A stretch of 36,168 nt of DNA from a virus. The stretch is taken from IMG/VR virus record IMGVR_UViG_3300023117_000984, positions 1-36,168 of that record; one strand, written 5' to 3'. Positions within the stretch are counted from its first letter, which is position 1, and every line of letters begins with the position of its first letter. A program made the position numbers and the translations under genes. Below the pieces are notes generated by a model. It worked only from the letters and a program-made list of their open reading frames with translations, made no database searches and was not told where the DNA came from. Shown here one piece after another: positions 1 through 8,222 of this stretch.

Positions 1-630
1 TAATTTTTGTGTACGCTCATTTAGTTTTACTGTTAAAATAAGACTATACAAGTTATCACTAAAACTAAACACACTATGATCTAATTGGAAGTTTGTGAAG
101 TAAACATACCCTGCTTCTGGATATAAAGGTTTACCGTCAACTAACTGTACATAATTCTCAGGACTGCATCTGCCAAATACTACTAATAGTCTAAAGTATT
201 CTGGACTAGTTCCGTGAAAATCTCTATGTGGTGGGAAAAATCCACCTTGATCAATACGTAATAAATGTACACGCCCGATGTCTGGCGAAAATATATCTAC
301 TAGTTTTGCAATTTCAGGAATTTTATTATACACTTCTGTAGGTGTATTAAAGTTTTCTTCCTTCATTTCAACATTGTGATATTTTTGCATATGGCCAAAA
401 CTATTAAGATGATAATTGTCCATTACATCACCTGAATGACTAGTTACAGGTAATCCCCAACGATTATTATGCTTGTCTTTTTTAACATTATAAGGACACC
501 AGTTATTTTTAAACTGTTCTAACTGCTGTTCAACAGCATGATGATCAATATGCCATTTGAGTTTTACTTGGTTACCTAGATTAACTAGGCTTTGCCAACG
601 CAACGCTCTTTCTATTTCATTTTGATCCAT
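1..630 (-). CDS. 2OG-Fe(II)/aspartyl hydroxylase-like protein, partial (C-terminus outside window)
   Basis: The frame is open from the ATG at 630 to the left edge, giving 210 codons with no stop, so the C-terminus is missing. The protein has a double-stranded beta-helix iron-site pattern: H135-x-D137 in a GGFFPPHRD context and a distal His at 185 (DHSVF). This matches the HxD...H facial triad of 2-oxoglutarate/Fe(II) oxygenases, most like the aspartyl/asparaginyl beta-hydroxylase group. I do not see a clear 2OG-binding Arg after H185. Its ATG lies 14 nt inside the end of the next upstream gene, whose product has the same kind of motif, so the two are tandem relatives and probably translationally coupled. 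Substrate is unknown; in this neighbourhood a protein side chain or a sugar is possible. Oxygenase class is fairly secure, hydroxylation of a protein is inference. Confidence 0.72.
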   Translation of the reverse strand, partial: MDQNEIERALRWQSLVNLGNQVKLKWHIDHHAVEQQLEQFKNNWCPYNVKKDKHNNRWGLPVTSHSGDVMDNYHLNSFGHMQKYHNVEMKEENFNTPTEVYNKIPEIAKLVDIFSPDIGRVHLLRIDQGGFFPPHRDFHGTSPEYFRLLVVFGRCSPENYVQLVDGKPLYPEAGYVYFTNFQLDHSVFSFSDNLYSLILTVKLNERTQKL

Positions 631-1258
631 TATATTCCTTTCCGTAACTGTCGCAAACTAGTTGCATAACACCGCTCCAATCATCAATTGGTTCGCTGTG
701 TATAATTATATGTATCCTTGGTTCATTACTTTTGTTCATAACCTGGTGCATACTTCCTAAATCAATTAGTCTTGCTTCGCCTTCTTGCCATTCTACATTA
801 CCATAATTTTCAATATCAAATATTGTACCTTCTGGATGCGTTATAGCAACATTAATACCGGCTAACAGTTGTCCATTTGGATAGTCTTTATGCGGACTAA
901 TATGCCCACCCGGGTCAACTATCATTATTCTTACCCTACCGTACTTTTTAAAAGGTATATTCTCAGTAATCCATTTTTTAGTTAAAGGAAAATACTTTGC
1001 AACATCAGTCCAAGTTTTTTCTCCTAACATAAATCCCTTTTCTTTGTATGCTTGATCACTGTCGGTCATTGTTGAACTATGACCGTGTAGTGTTAAACTA
1101 CGCCACCCTTTACCATAATCTTCTCTATGTGGTACTGCAAGATGTAAACTTTGCAATATTTCTTCTCGCATAGCACCGCTTGGCTTTGGTACATCTAATC
1201 GTAATGTAGCAAGTCCGCTTTCATGTCTAATCCAATTAAACTGTTCGACTAGATCCAT
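617..1258 (-). CDS. aspartyl/asparaginyl beta-hydroxylase-like 2OG-Fe(II) oxygenase
   Basis: A complete 213-residue protein. A cupin-type iron site is visible: H123-x-D125 (SPHKD), then H171 (SMHQV) and, ten residues on, R181 (EPRIHI), the usual position of the 2OG carboxylate-binding Arg. The segment RIMIVDPGGHISPHKD is typical of the Asp/Asn beta-hydroxylase family; members oxidise side chains with O2 and 2-oxoglutarate. No signal peptide or membrane segment, so it should be cytosolic. The start ATG at 1258 overlaps the end of the upstream gene by 10 nt and its own end overlaps the following hydroxylase-like gene by 14 nt. It sits in an operon with radical SAM, methyltransferase and glycosyltransferase genes, which suggests a role in modifying a virion or cell-surface component, but the substrate is not known. 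Confidence 0.8.
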   Translation of the reverse strand: MDLVEQFNWIRHESGLATLRLDVPKPSGAMREEILQSLHLAVPHREDYGKGWRSLTLHGHSSTMTDSDQAYKEKGFMLGEKTWTDVAKYFPLTKKWITENIPFKKYGRVRIMIVDPGGHISPHKDYPNGQLLAGINVAITHPEGTIFDIENYGNVEWQEGEARLIDLGSMHQVMNKSNEPRIHIIIHSEPIDDWSGVMQLVCDSYGKEYNGSK

Positions 1259-1932
1259 GGTAACACCTTAAACTTATCATCAAGTTTCATATCAACTAGT
1301 TCTCTAGCAGGGGCTTGGAAATATATACCGTTAACAGTACACATATCAACATACCATTCAATTTTATCTTCTGCTAGTACTTGCATTAATTTATTTTGCC
1401 TTGTTAGTCTTGCTTTTGCATCAAACATAATACAATTAGGCAAATATAAAAATATATTACTTAAACAAAATAATCCTGTTTCACCTTTGCACTTACGCAA
1501 AAACTTACGCACTTCTTCTAAATCAAACACATCAAGTTCGTAATATTCTGTTGATGTCATATTAAATGCTTTTTGATGATTTTGTAAAGCCTTAGGACTA
1601 ATATCAATAACATACATATACTTAGATTCAATTTGATCTACAGTATTGCCACTTGCTAATACAACAGCACAGTCTGGTTTTAAATCTGTTTTAAGTGTTT
1701 GTTCTGTATTTTTTCTAAAGTAAACATTATAATTTAATAAACTATTTAAAATAGCCATATCCTTAACTGTATATTTTTCTTCAAGAAAAATTGTACCAAT
1801 TGGTGTGCCTTCTGTTTTAGAATATGAAATATCTCCCTGACAATTTCCTGTGTGAAATTCAGTAATATTTCTTGCTATATTGTTTAGACTATTATTTTTA
1901 TAGTCTACTTCTTTCCACGTAATATTATTCAT
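1249..1932 (-). CDS. putative class I SAM-methyltransferase-like protein
   Basis: A 227-residue protein when started at the ATG at 1932. A longer frame reaches 1989, but that would overlap the upstream gene by 65 nt, and 1932 gives the 8-nt overlap typical of this operon. The middle looks like a Rossmann methyltransferase: a hydrophobic strand ending in a small-residue loop (CAVVLASGN, about 88-96, in place of the classical GxGxG), an acidic strand end (VIDIS, about 108-112), LDVFD at 133-137 and a further strand (LFCLSNIF, 154-161). The glycine loop is degenerate, so the activity is uncertain; it could be a divergent methyltransferase or an inactive fold relative. It lies between a small fibre-like gene and the tandem hydroxylases, all on the same transcript. 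Confidence 0.5.
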   Translation of the reverse strand: MNNITWKEVDYKNNSLNNIARNITEFHTGNCQGDISYSKTEGTPIGTIFLEEKYTVKDMAILNSLLNYNVYFRKNTEQTLKTDLKPDCAVVLASGNTVDQIESKYMYVIDISPKALQNHQKAFNMTSTEYYELDVFDLEEVRKFLRKCKGETGLFCLSNIFLYLPNCIMFDAKARLTRQNKLMQVLAEDKIEWYVDMCTVNGIYFQAPARELVDMKLDDKFKVLPWI

Positions 1933-2512
1933 TTTCAATTTTATATAACGGCATTGCAAACTTTTTGCCATCATATTCCACTTCAACATACTTTTCTACA
2001 AGACCTATGTGCCACGAATCAATAGTATTATCTGTTATAGTTAAATTGCCACTAGTAATATTTCCATGTGTAATTAAATTTCCTTTACTATCAAGTTTTA
2101 ATCTAGCACTCATATCGTCATTGTCAGATAACGCTATAATCATTTCAGTAGCAACTGCACCTTGTTTATTATAATCGTCTGCTACAAAAAATTGGATAGC
2201 GCCTGTTAACGGACTTTCACTATGACAGTAACCTAAACTATTGCCTGGTTTAGTTCTTGCGTAAACTTGAAACCCACCCAATGTATCACCTGCTTCAACT
2301 GGCAGTTTGTTAGTTTGATCTCCACGCGATTTAGAAAGTCCAATAAAGATAGGCGACTTTCCATCTGTAGCACCGTCAAGATATAATAACTGTTCGTTAG
2401 CACTTGAACGTACAACCAAGTGTCCGTTTTCTGTGTCTGTACCAATTATAGTTTGTTTGTGTAGTTCATTTGGGTCAATATCATCGCAAACAATTTTAAA
2501 TCCTACTTCCAT
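1925..2512 (-). CDS. small tail-fibre-like protein inside the enzyme operon
   Basis: A 195-residue protein that resembles the distal part of the phage fibres further right rather than an enzyme. It has fibre-style phrases such as ENGHLVVRSSANEQLLYLDG, then LKLDSKGNLITHGNITSGN, the repeat style of trimeric beta-structured tail fibres, and a short polar C-terminus rich in Glu and Lys. No catalytic motif, signal peptide or membrane helix is seen. It overlaps the radical SAM gene upstream by 10 nt (ATGGAAGTAG junction) and the methyltransferase-like gene downstream by 8 nt. Because it sits alone among modifying enzymes, it could be a dedicated substrate or a minor fibre/decoration protein. Structural character is inferred from composition and repeats; the substrate idea is speculative. 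Confidence 0.55.
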   Translation of the reverse strand: MEVGFKIVCDDIDPNELHKQTIIGTDTENGHLVVRSSANEQLLYLDGATDGKSPIFIGLSKSRGDQTNKLPVEAGDTLGGFQVYARTKPGNSLGYCHSESPLTGAIQFFVADDYNKQGAVATEMIIALSDNDDMSARLKLDSKGNLITHGNITSGNLTITDNTIDSWHIGLVEKYVEVEYDGKKFAMPLYKIENE

Positions 2513-3825
2513 AATGCCTCCAGTTCAGGAAACACATCAGTTAAATTTTGTTCCCTAGTATTGTCATTGATTTTTAAATACTCTTTCATTGCAGGAAGTT
2601 TATGACTCCAGTCCTCTGAATTCATATAATCTACAAGACCAAACCAACGTTGTCTACCATATGGATTCATTGCAAATTCCATATCACGTTGAAAACTAGT
2701 AGCAAAAGTTTCTAGTTTGATTGTTATTTCTTTTTTAAGTTCTTTAGGTAATACTCTTACATTTAGATGACTTGGCAAGTATACCAAATGCAATCCTATA
2801 AGTCCTGCACCGTATGGTGCTTTGTTAATTTTTTTAAATTTTTGTGCTAACTTCCATTCAGCAAGATCTGTAACACGATAAATGTTTAATGCTTGAACTG
2901 CACACGCAATATTAACTGTAATATTATCTGATGTTTCATCTAGCAGTTTTAGATTCTTTTCTATAGTTTCAAACTTACTAGGGTATCTAATATAATCATT
3001 TTGTTCGCCTATTGCATCTAAACTAAAATTAAATTTTACTTCTTTAAACTGTTCCCATAATGCTATTAACTTTTCGCTTATTTCTGTACCATTTGAATTA
3101 TAACGTAAAATACAGTTCTTTGCGTGACCTTCTGCAACCATAAACTCTAGTATAGCATAATGCTCCGGAATCATTAAAGGTTCGCCACCGGCAAAATACA
3201 ATTCTTTAATATGCTGTGCTTGATTTTTCATCGTATCAAGGAAACTGCCTTTCTTATACCAAGTATAATCATATGAACTATCCCAGTCTTGATCTTTAAG
3301 TAACAAAGGATCTTTATACTGCGGATATTGTAGTTTCCAATCTTTAATCCAACTTGAACTGTCATGTGGTGAACACATTACACATTTTAAATTACACATA
3401 TTACCTAAACGTAAATCAAAATAAGGAATGTTTACAGGCAAACTTCCATCAAACTGTGTTTGTGATACAATACTATCAATGTCTAAACGTCTGTTCCATA
3501 CTTCTGTTTCCCAATTACGTTTACTCTTGATACCCTTTGCTTCTTCTTCAAAACACTTACGACAACTTTCAGGTACTTTATTGTTTAACATCTGTAGTCT
3601 TGTTCTACGCATATGATCACTATTCCAAACTTCTTCAATAGTATGATCACGAACATTCATAGCAATTCCATCTTTCTTTACAAGACCTGCTGTTTTATCA
3701 TCATCTTCACCCGCACCACTAGCATTAGCAGTACAACACACACGCACATCGCCGTTAGGACGAGTTGCTAAATGTATCCACGGTAACGGACAAAACTTAT
3801 CTGAATTGTTCTTTGAATACGTCAT
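2503..3825 (-). CDS. radical SAM protein with N-terminal twitch/SPASM-like domain (A)
   Basis: About 440 residues from the ATG at 3825 (an in-frame GTG lies three codons upstream; the ATG has GGAA just before it). Radical SAM enzymes use a 4Fe-4S cluster to cleave S-adenosylmethionine. The cluster motif is C144-x3-C148-x2-C151 (CNLKCVMC), followed by GGEP at about 213-216. Unusually, the auxiliary-cluster cysteines come first: C12 in CPLPW, C30/C31 and a CxxC at 88-91, preceding the core. This is the arrangement of the family annotated as twitch domain-containing radical SAM proteins in bacteria and marine phages. The C-terminus ends with VFPEL, shared with the proteins at 12733-14100 and 11568-12746. 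It overlaps the small fibre-like gene. The substrate is unknown. Confidence 0.85.
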   Translation of the reverse strand: MTYSKNNSDKFCPLPWIHLATRPNGDVRVCCTANASGAGEDDDKTAGLVKKDGIAMNVRDHTIEEVWNSDHMRRTRLQMLNNKVPESCRKCFEEEAKGIKSKRNWETEVWNRRLDIDSIVSQTQFDGSLPVNIPYFDLRLGNMCNLKCVMCSPHDSSSWIKDWKLQYPQYKDPLLLKDQDWDSSYDYTWYKKGSFLDTMKNQAQHIKELYFAGGEPLMIPEHYAILEFMVAEGHAKNCILRYNSNGTEISEKLIALWEQFKEVKFNFSLDAIGEQNDYIRYPSKFETIEKNLKLLDETSDNITVNIACAVQALNIYRVTDLAEWKLAQKFKKINKAPYGAGLIGLHLVYLPSHLNVRVLPKELKKEITIKLETFATSFQRDMEFAMNPYGRQRWFGLVDYMNSEDWSHKLPAMKEYLKINDNTREQNLTDVFPELEALWK

Positions 3826-4783
3826 ATGTTCCACATTGTTTTTTACATTCTTTTAAAGGATTAGTTTTCCAACCCTGTTCTATTTTATTAAAGAAGTTTG
3901 AAGAAAAGATTTCTTGCATAGTATTACTATGCAAATTAGGATAATTTCCAAAATGATTCATAAAATCAATTCTACTTGTCGATGTTGGTTGTATGTAATC
4001 ATGATCTAACCAACAACAAGGAAGTAAGTTTCCATTGGCACCTATGTAAATTGCACGTTCTTCTTTTACTTTACATTTAATTGTGCAAATTTCTTCTGAT
4101 GCTTTTACTTCTTTAATTTTTTCTTTATGTTTTACACTCTTTTCTGTTGGGTAAAGTGTATCAACTTGTTTTCCTGTTTTATCTAATACAGGTAATACGT
4201 CATCTCTAAATCTACTTGTGTTTTTACTGTAAAACTCTTTGAAGCCAATAGTATCTGCTAATTCTTTACACGCTTCTTTTTGATGTGCATTATGACTAAA
4301 AATTAACATATCCCAAATAGCATATCCGCCAGCATTGATAAATGATTTTGCATTTTCTATAATTTTATTCCAGTCTGTACCAATACGATATTTACTGTGT
4401 GTATCTTCTAATCCATCAATACCAAAACGAACACGCACATTTAAATTAGCAAGATCTTTAAACCATTCTGTATTCCTAGCACTACCGTTTGTATTCATGC
4501 TTAAACTAATCGATGGATTTGTTTCACGTAAATATTGAAATATTTCAAGTGTGTCATTTGCAATAATAGGATCGCCGAAATTACCACACATATACAAACG
4601 ATCTAGTTGACGTACAATGTTTCTTGGAATCCAATTTACAAATGTTCCTAGATCAACTTCGTTTAGTTTAAGGAAAGGATTTAACGGACCGCCTTGTAAA
4701 TTTCTAGCACACATAGGACAAGAGGCTTGGCACTTTGACGTTACTTCTAAATGTATCGCTCTAATGTCTTCTATATTATACAC
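3797..4783 (-). CDS. radical SAM/SPASM domain protein (B)
   Basis: A 328-residue radical SAM protein in the normal domain order. The SAM-cleaving cluster motif is C18-x3-C22-x2-C25 (CQASCPMC) near the N-terminus. A SPASM-type auxiliary cluster region follows at the C-terminus, with C233, C237, C256/C257 (GNLLPCCW) and C313/C317. SPASM enzymes typically modify peptides or proteins, though other substrates are known. The start is a GTG at 4783: the upstream gene ends as GTGTATAA across it and no in-frame ATG lies nearby. It overlaps the next radical SAM gene (A) by 29 nt. Together with A and the enzyme at 5686-6666 it makes three radical SAM genes within about 4 kb. Confidence 0.86.
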   Translation of the reverse strand: MYNIEDIRAIHLEVTSKCQASCPMCARNLQGGPLNPFLKLNEVDLGTFVNWIPRNIVRQLDRLYMCGNFGDPIIANDTLEIFQYLRETNPSISLSMNTNGSARNTEWFKDLANLNVRVRFGIDGLEDTHSKYRIGTDWNKIIENAKSFINAGGYAIWDMLIFSHNAHQKEACKELADTIGFKEFYSKNTSRFRDDVLPVLDKTGKQVDTLYPTEKSVKHKEKIKEVKASEEICTIKCKVKEERAIYIGANGNLLPCCWLDHDYIQPTSTSRIDFMNHFGNYPNLHSNTMQEIFSSNFFNKIEQGWKTNPLKECKKQCGTYDVFKEQFR

Positions 4784-5378
4784 GTTTCTTACCTATAATC
4801 ATAAATCTATTATACTTATCGAGCCTAAGTGTTGCACCAGTAAAAACTTTTATTTTAGATTTATCTGAAAAGTTCATTAAATCCTTTGAACAGTTAATAT
4901 GCTCATCTAACTCATCATAGTCATTACTTTGTAAAACTATAGTAGCATTTTGTGGAACATTGCTTAACCATTGCTCGTACTGTTCTTGTGTAATATGTTC
5001 GCAACTTGTATTAATGACAATATCTGCTTCATACTTATAATCACACATATCTGCTGTAACTGATTTAAAACGTCCTTCCATCTCTTGACGTTTGTTCATT
5101 GTACTAGCAATTTGTTCGCACTCTGAATCTATATCTACCGAAGTAATATGTTCAACATTAATATCGCTATTGAATATCATACTTGCTAACACACCGTTCC
5201 ACCCTCCGTGTATTACAATTCTATTTTTGCTAGGCAATGCTGATTGTTCTAGTTGTTCTATTAACCAACGTTTACTACGCAACTGTCCTTTCCAAAAACT
5301 TTCAAGTGTGCGATACTTGTCTTCGCTATTGCGTATAGCGTCCATCCAAAACATAATATCATCTAATTCAATTTTCAT
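4776..5378 (-). CDS. class I SAM-dependent methyltransferase
   Basis: A 200-residue protein with a recognisable class I methyltransferase layout. There is a SAM-binding loop after the first strand (RIVIHGGWNGVLAS, about 53-66), acidic strand end VDID at 81-84, TAD at 108-110, and a motif IV-like stretch INTSCEHI at about 122-129. Proteins with the NTSCEH signature are common small methyltransferases in phages; the acceptor is not predictable from the sequence. It starts at ATG 5378 in a 4-nt ATGA overlap with the membrane-protein gene and its end overlaps the GTG of radical SAM gene B by 8 nt, so it is tightly co-expressed with the radical SAM enzymes. Confidence 0.75.
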   Translation of the reverse strand: MKIELDDIMFWMDAIRNSEDKYRTLESFWKGQLRSKRWLIEQLEQSALPSKNRIVIHGGWNGVLASMIFNSDINVEHITSVDIDSECEQIASTMNKRQEMEGRFKSVTADMCDYKYEADIVINTSCEHITQEQYEQWLSNVPQNATIVLQSNDYDELDEHINCSKDLMNFSDKSKIKVFTGATLRLDKYNRFMIIGKKRV

Positions 5379-5689
5379 AATTCATTTACCAGTTGATCAA
5401 ATAATTCTTCGCCTAATATGTAATACAATGATACAACTACAAATATAAACCATAATAACCAAAACACATAATAGCCTAACTTTGTCCAACCTAAACCTAA
5501 TACCTTATATACTTTTTTCATAGGAAAATATTTTTCAAATAATGTAGTAATATCCCATACAAATTTAAGCATGAATATCCACATAAATGCTCTAACGTAT
5601 TTGTTCTTTATATCAGAAACTTTAAAATTTGCTTGTGCTTCTTTTACTTTTTTATCATGCGCCTTGAGGCGTTCCCATAACTTCTTCAT
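5375..5689 (-). CDS. small two-helix membrane protein of unknown function
   Basis: A 104-residue protein with a basic, amphipathic N-terminus (about 1-30, rich in Lys) followed by two hydrophobic segments, about 32-51 and 71-92, separated by a short basic loop. This predicts an inner-membrane protein with both ends probably cytoplasmic by the positive-inside rule. No family is recognised. It is bracketed by ATGA overlaps: its ATG overlaps the end of the radical SAM gene upstream and its stop overlaps the methyltransferase start. It may tether part of the modification machinery to the membrane, or be an unrelated membrane effector; this is inference from position only. It is too long and its helices are in the wrong place for a typical simple holin, although that cannot be ruled out. 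Confidence 0.6.
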   Translation of the reverse strand: MKKLWERLKAHDKKVKEAQANFKVSDIKNKYVRAFMWIFMLKFVWDITTLFEKYFPMKKVYKVLGLGWTKLGYYVFWLLWFIFVVVSLYYILGEELFDQLVNEL

Positions 5690-6666
5690 AGTTTTACCTT
5701 TGGTATTTTGTTATCTGCACTACTAACACAAGTATCAGTAACGCATTTAGATGGTGTCTTAAACAGCGTAAAACCGTGTGTAAGTGTACCTAATGGTTCG
5801 TCACTACAACTATATGCCCTCTTAACTTCATTACCACGTATAATACAACTTTGATATCCTGCATTACAGTTCCACCCTTTAAACTTATTAAATCCAAAAG
5901 CATTAAACCGTTCTGCTTGATCTATTTCGTATTTTATTCCATCATTTGTTTCGAGGCGAACTTGTGCGACTTCTTCTCCGTCGATTTCTTGCGGGAATCC
6001 TGTTTGTAATTTTTCCAGTTGATCATCTGTATAACCAGAGACCACAAATGACGCAGTAGGATCTGATTGCGGCTTGAGTGTGACATGAATTCCCCTTTCA
6101 TTTAATCTTGCACATCTATCGTAATATTCGTTAAAGTGTTCTGGAACCATAACTTGATTAACTGTTACAAGTGTATTATTTTCCATAAGCATTAAACACT
6201 TATCACCAAATTCTTTTTCGTCAGCAAACTCTGCATGATAACTTGCTGTTAAACTTCTTCTATCCATAACAAAGGTTTTATCTAACCAACGCATCCACCA
6301 TGACTTGTTAGGAGATAGATTAGTTGTCATGTGAATACTTAAATATGGACTTTTAAAATCTTCATAGTATTGAATTAGTTCAAGTAGGTGTTTGTATGCT
6401 GTTGGTTCACCACCACTAAAACTAAAATGAAATTTGCTAAATCCGTTATCATTTGCTTGGCGTTTAATTTCATCTATTGTATGTTTATATGTCTGCAAAC
6501 TAAAGTGATCTGGTTTGTCTGTATTAGCATAAGGCCAGCAGTAACTACATTTGTAATTACAAAATCTTCCTAGTATCCAACTAACAGAAAACACGCCTTC
6601 GTCAAGCATTGTTTTTTGACCAAAGCGTGTAATCTTGTCAAATGGAATTTTTTGAAAATTGCTCAT
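5686..6666 (-). CDS. radical SAM protein with C-terminal SPASM-like cysteines (C)
   Basis: A 326-residue radical SAM protein. The catalytic cluster motif is C36-x3-C40-x2-C43 (CNYKCSYC) and the GGEP motif is at about 85-88 in FSFSGGEP. A set of C-terminal cysteines (C267, C274, C287, C308, C313) resembles a SPASM auxiliary-cluster region, with GWNCNAGYQSC the clearest part. It differs from proteins A, D and E, which carry their extra cysteines at the N-terminus, and is a separate branch. It starts at ATG 6666, 29 nt inside the upstream glycosyltransferase gene. The reaction and substrate are unknown; SPASM relatives often act on peptides or sugars. Confidence 0.85.
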   Translation of the reverse strand: MSNFQKIPFDKITRFGQKTMLDEGVFSVSWILGRFCNYKCSYCWPYANTDKPDHFSLQTYKHTIDEIKRQANDNGFSKFHFSFSGGEPTAYKHLLELIQYYEDFKSPYLSIHMTTNLSPNKSWWMRWLDKTFVMDRRSLTASYHAEFADEKEFGDKCLMLMENNTLVTVNQVMVPEHFNEYYDRCARLNERGIHVTLKPQSDPTASFVVSGYTDDQLEKLQTGFPQEIDGEEVAQVRLETNDGIKYEIDQAERFNAFGFNKFKGWNCNAGYQSCIIRGNEVKRAYSCSDEPLGTLTHGFTLFKTPSKCVTDTCVSSADNKIPKVKL

Positions 6667-7321
6667 GCAACCAATCCCAATCGTTTATAAGTTTTAAAGA
6701 CTCAGGCTCATTACGGTGAGCAAGACCAAAGTCACTACCACGGCGAGCACCATCGATACAATAGTTTCCGAATGGTCTGTCCATGCCTTTTTGACACCAG
6801 TCAGTAAGTCTAAATAAAGTTTCTTCATCTTCTTCTCTATCAATGATTTTACTAGACAATTTTACACATTCTCTAAATGCACTTTTCCAAGTATTAAAAG
6901 GATCTGTATTAAAAGCAGTAATATTGCTAACTTGATCCATTGCTTTAAAGTTATCACTAATACTTGTTGTCATATCAACTGTCTCAGTATTCATTTTTAG
7001 TGTTAATGACCGAGGTAATAACTTTACTCCGCCATACCCATAAACTAAATCATTTACAGGATTTTCACAACGCCATACGTGAACTGTATCTACATTGTAC
7101 TCGTCAACTTCGTAACTAAAATCAAAGTCATCTTTAATAATAGCATCACCGTCTACCACCCAAAACATTTTTGTAAAACATTTTTTTGCCGCGGCAATAT
7201 GTGCATTATGAATTCCTTTTACACCATGAACACGTTTAGCCATAGGAAACTTTTCTTTTAACTTTGCATATACTTCATCTGCATTGGGTTCTTGCCAACT
7301 TATAAAAACTATATCATACAT
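6638..7321 (-). CDS. putative GT-A type glycosyltransferase (DGD motif)
   Basis: A 227-residue protein when started at the ATG at 7321, which overlaps the upstream stop codon by 8 nt; a TTG three codons upstream is less likely. It has the nucleotide-sugar/metal-binding acidic triplet D57-G-D59 in FWVVDGDAII, preceded by KRVHGVKGIHNAH, and later a HxxxP-type tail. It is clearly homologous to the product at 14097-14984, which shares FxSxxEPN, KRVHGVxG, VDGD, a PxxxWxxxFRExxK region and a xGARxGxxxxxA region. The fold is probably GT-A; donor and acceptor are unknown. It sits between the SGNH hydrolase and a radical SAM gene. Confidence 0.65.
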   Translation of the reverse strand: MYDIVFISWQEPNADEVYAKLKEKFPMAKRVHGVKGIHNAHIAAAKKCFTKMFWVVDGDAIIKDDFDFSYEVDEYNVDTVHVWRCENPVNDLVYGYGGVKLLPRSLTLKMNTETVDMTTSISDNFKAMDQVSNITAFNTDPFNTWKSAFRECVKLSSKIIDREEDEETLFRLTDWCQKGMDRPFGNYCIDGARRGSDFGLAHRNEPESLKLINDWDWLHEQFSKNSI

Positions 7322-8222
7322 ATTTTGCAATATCCTCTGCTAGTTGTTTTTGTATATGTCTATCAACATGACAGTTATCTGGAAACTTATCACTTTTATT
7401 CATTAGGTCAATAACAACTTCGTAATCTTCAACAATGCTTCTAAATTCTGTTTCTATACCTTCTGGAATATCCGGAATGTTTAGTTCAGGTCGTTGTCTA
7501 GCAAACATACGTAATGCATCTGCCGCATTTTCTGTTAGGTCGGGTCTACGTCTACGTACATTTTCTGCTGTACCCCAAGAACTAATTAACGGAACCGGAC
7601 GTTCTATAATACTATCCATCCATCCGCGATGAACGTGTTTAATAAAAGTGTATTGTGAAATATCTTCTGGTAATTTTCCCCAGCCTTCAATTACTAACCA
7701 TGGAATATTAGTTTCTTCATAAATTTTTTGTGCGCCGTCTAGTGCAATTTTAAGCAGGCCGTCATTTATTTCTTTAATTGACTTTGCTTCTGCTACTAGC
7801 GGATCACTTTGTTTATGATACTTCTCTAAATCATACAAGCCTGCTTCATCTGGCCATAAACTTCTTTTTAAATCTCTACAAGGCTCTGTTAGCATCCATA
7901 TAATTAAATCAGGATTATAAAAAACAGGACTTGTAAAGCAAGGTGCTAATCCTAGTGCTTCTTCAACTTTAAAAATACTTTCGAAATTTCCTGCTCCGCC
8001 AAAAGCATAGTTAACTGTACAATGACCCATTTGATCTAAATGATAACCAAAGCCTGGCCAAACAACTTGAAAAGGTTTAGGAAAATCACCGCTTAAATAT
8101 TTTTCTTTATTCCAAGGACGAAACACTTCTGGATCGTTGTTGTTAGCACACCCCGGCCCAGGAATAATTGTTCCCCACTCACCTAGTGCATTGCTATCAC
8201 CAACTATTAAAATTTTTTTCAT
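7314..8222 (-). CDS. SGNH/GDSL-family hydrolase-like protein
   Basis: A 302-residue protein with SGNH-hydrolase blocks in the right order: GDSN at 8-11 (block I, nucleophile Ser10), GGAGN at 75-79 (blocks II-III Gly/Asn), a strand ending in WMLTEP near 109-114, and a C-terminal D282-x2-H285 (DNCH), the Asp/His of the triad. The family covers esterases, acetyl-transferases and carbohydrate deacetylases; here an O-acetyl or acyl group on a sugar would fit the glycosyltransferase neighbours. The ATG at 8222 overlaps the dehydrogenase stop as ATGA. No signal peptide is seen, so it should act in the cytosol. Confidence 0.75.
   Translation of the reverse strand: MKKILIVGDSNALGEWGTIIPGPGCANNNDPEVFRPWNKEKYLSGDFPKPFQVVWPGFGYHLDQMGHCTVNYAFGGAGNFESIFKVEEALGLAPCFTSPVFYNPDLIIWMLTEPCRDLKRSLWPDEAGLYDLEKYHKQSDPLVAEAKSIKEINDGLLKIALDGAQKIYEETNIPWLVIEGWGKLPEDISQYTFIKHVHRGWMDSIIERPVPLISSWGTAENVRRRRPDLTENAADALRMFARQRPELNIPDIPEGIETEFRSIVEDYEVVIDLMNKSDKFPDNCHVDRHIQKQLAEDIAKYV

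Noticed and set aside
1933-1989. Longer N-terminus for the methyltransferase-like protein
   Set aside because: It would overlap the fibre-like gene by 65 nt; the ATG at 1932 gives the short overlap seen throughout the operon.
2233-2445. 70-residue minus-strand frame inside the small fibre-like gene
   Set aside because: It is nested in another frame of a better supported gene and has no motif.
5375-5689. Holin
   Set aside because: Two helices and small size would fit loosely, but the long basic N-terminus and the position between enzyme genes, with no endolysin nearby, do not support it.
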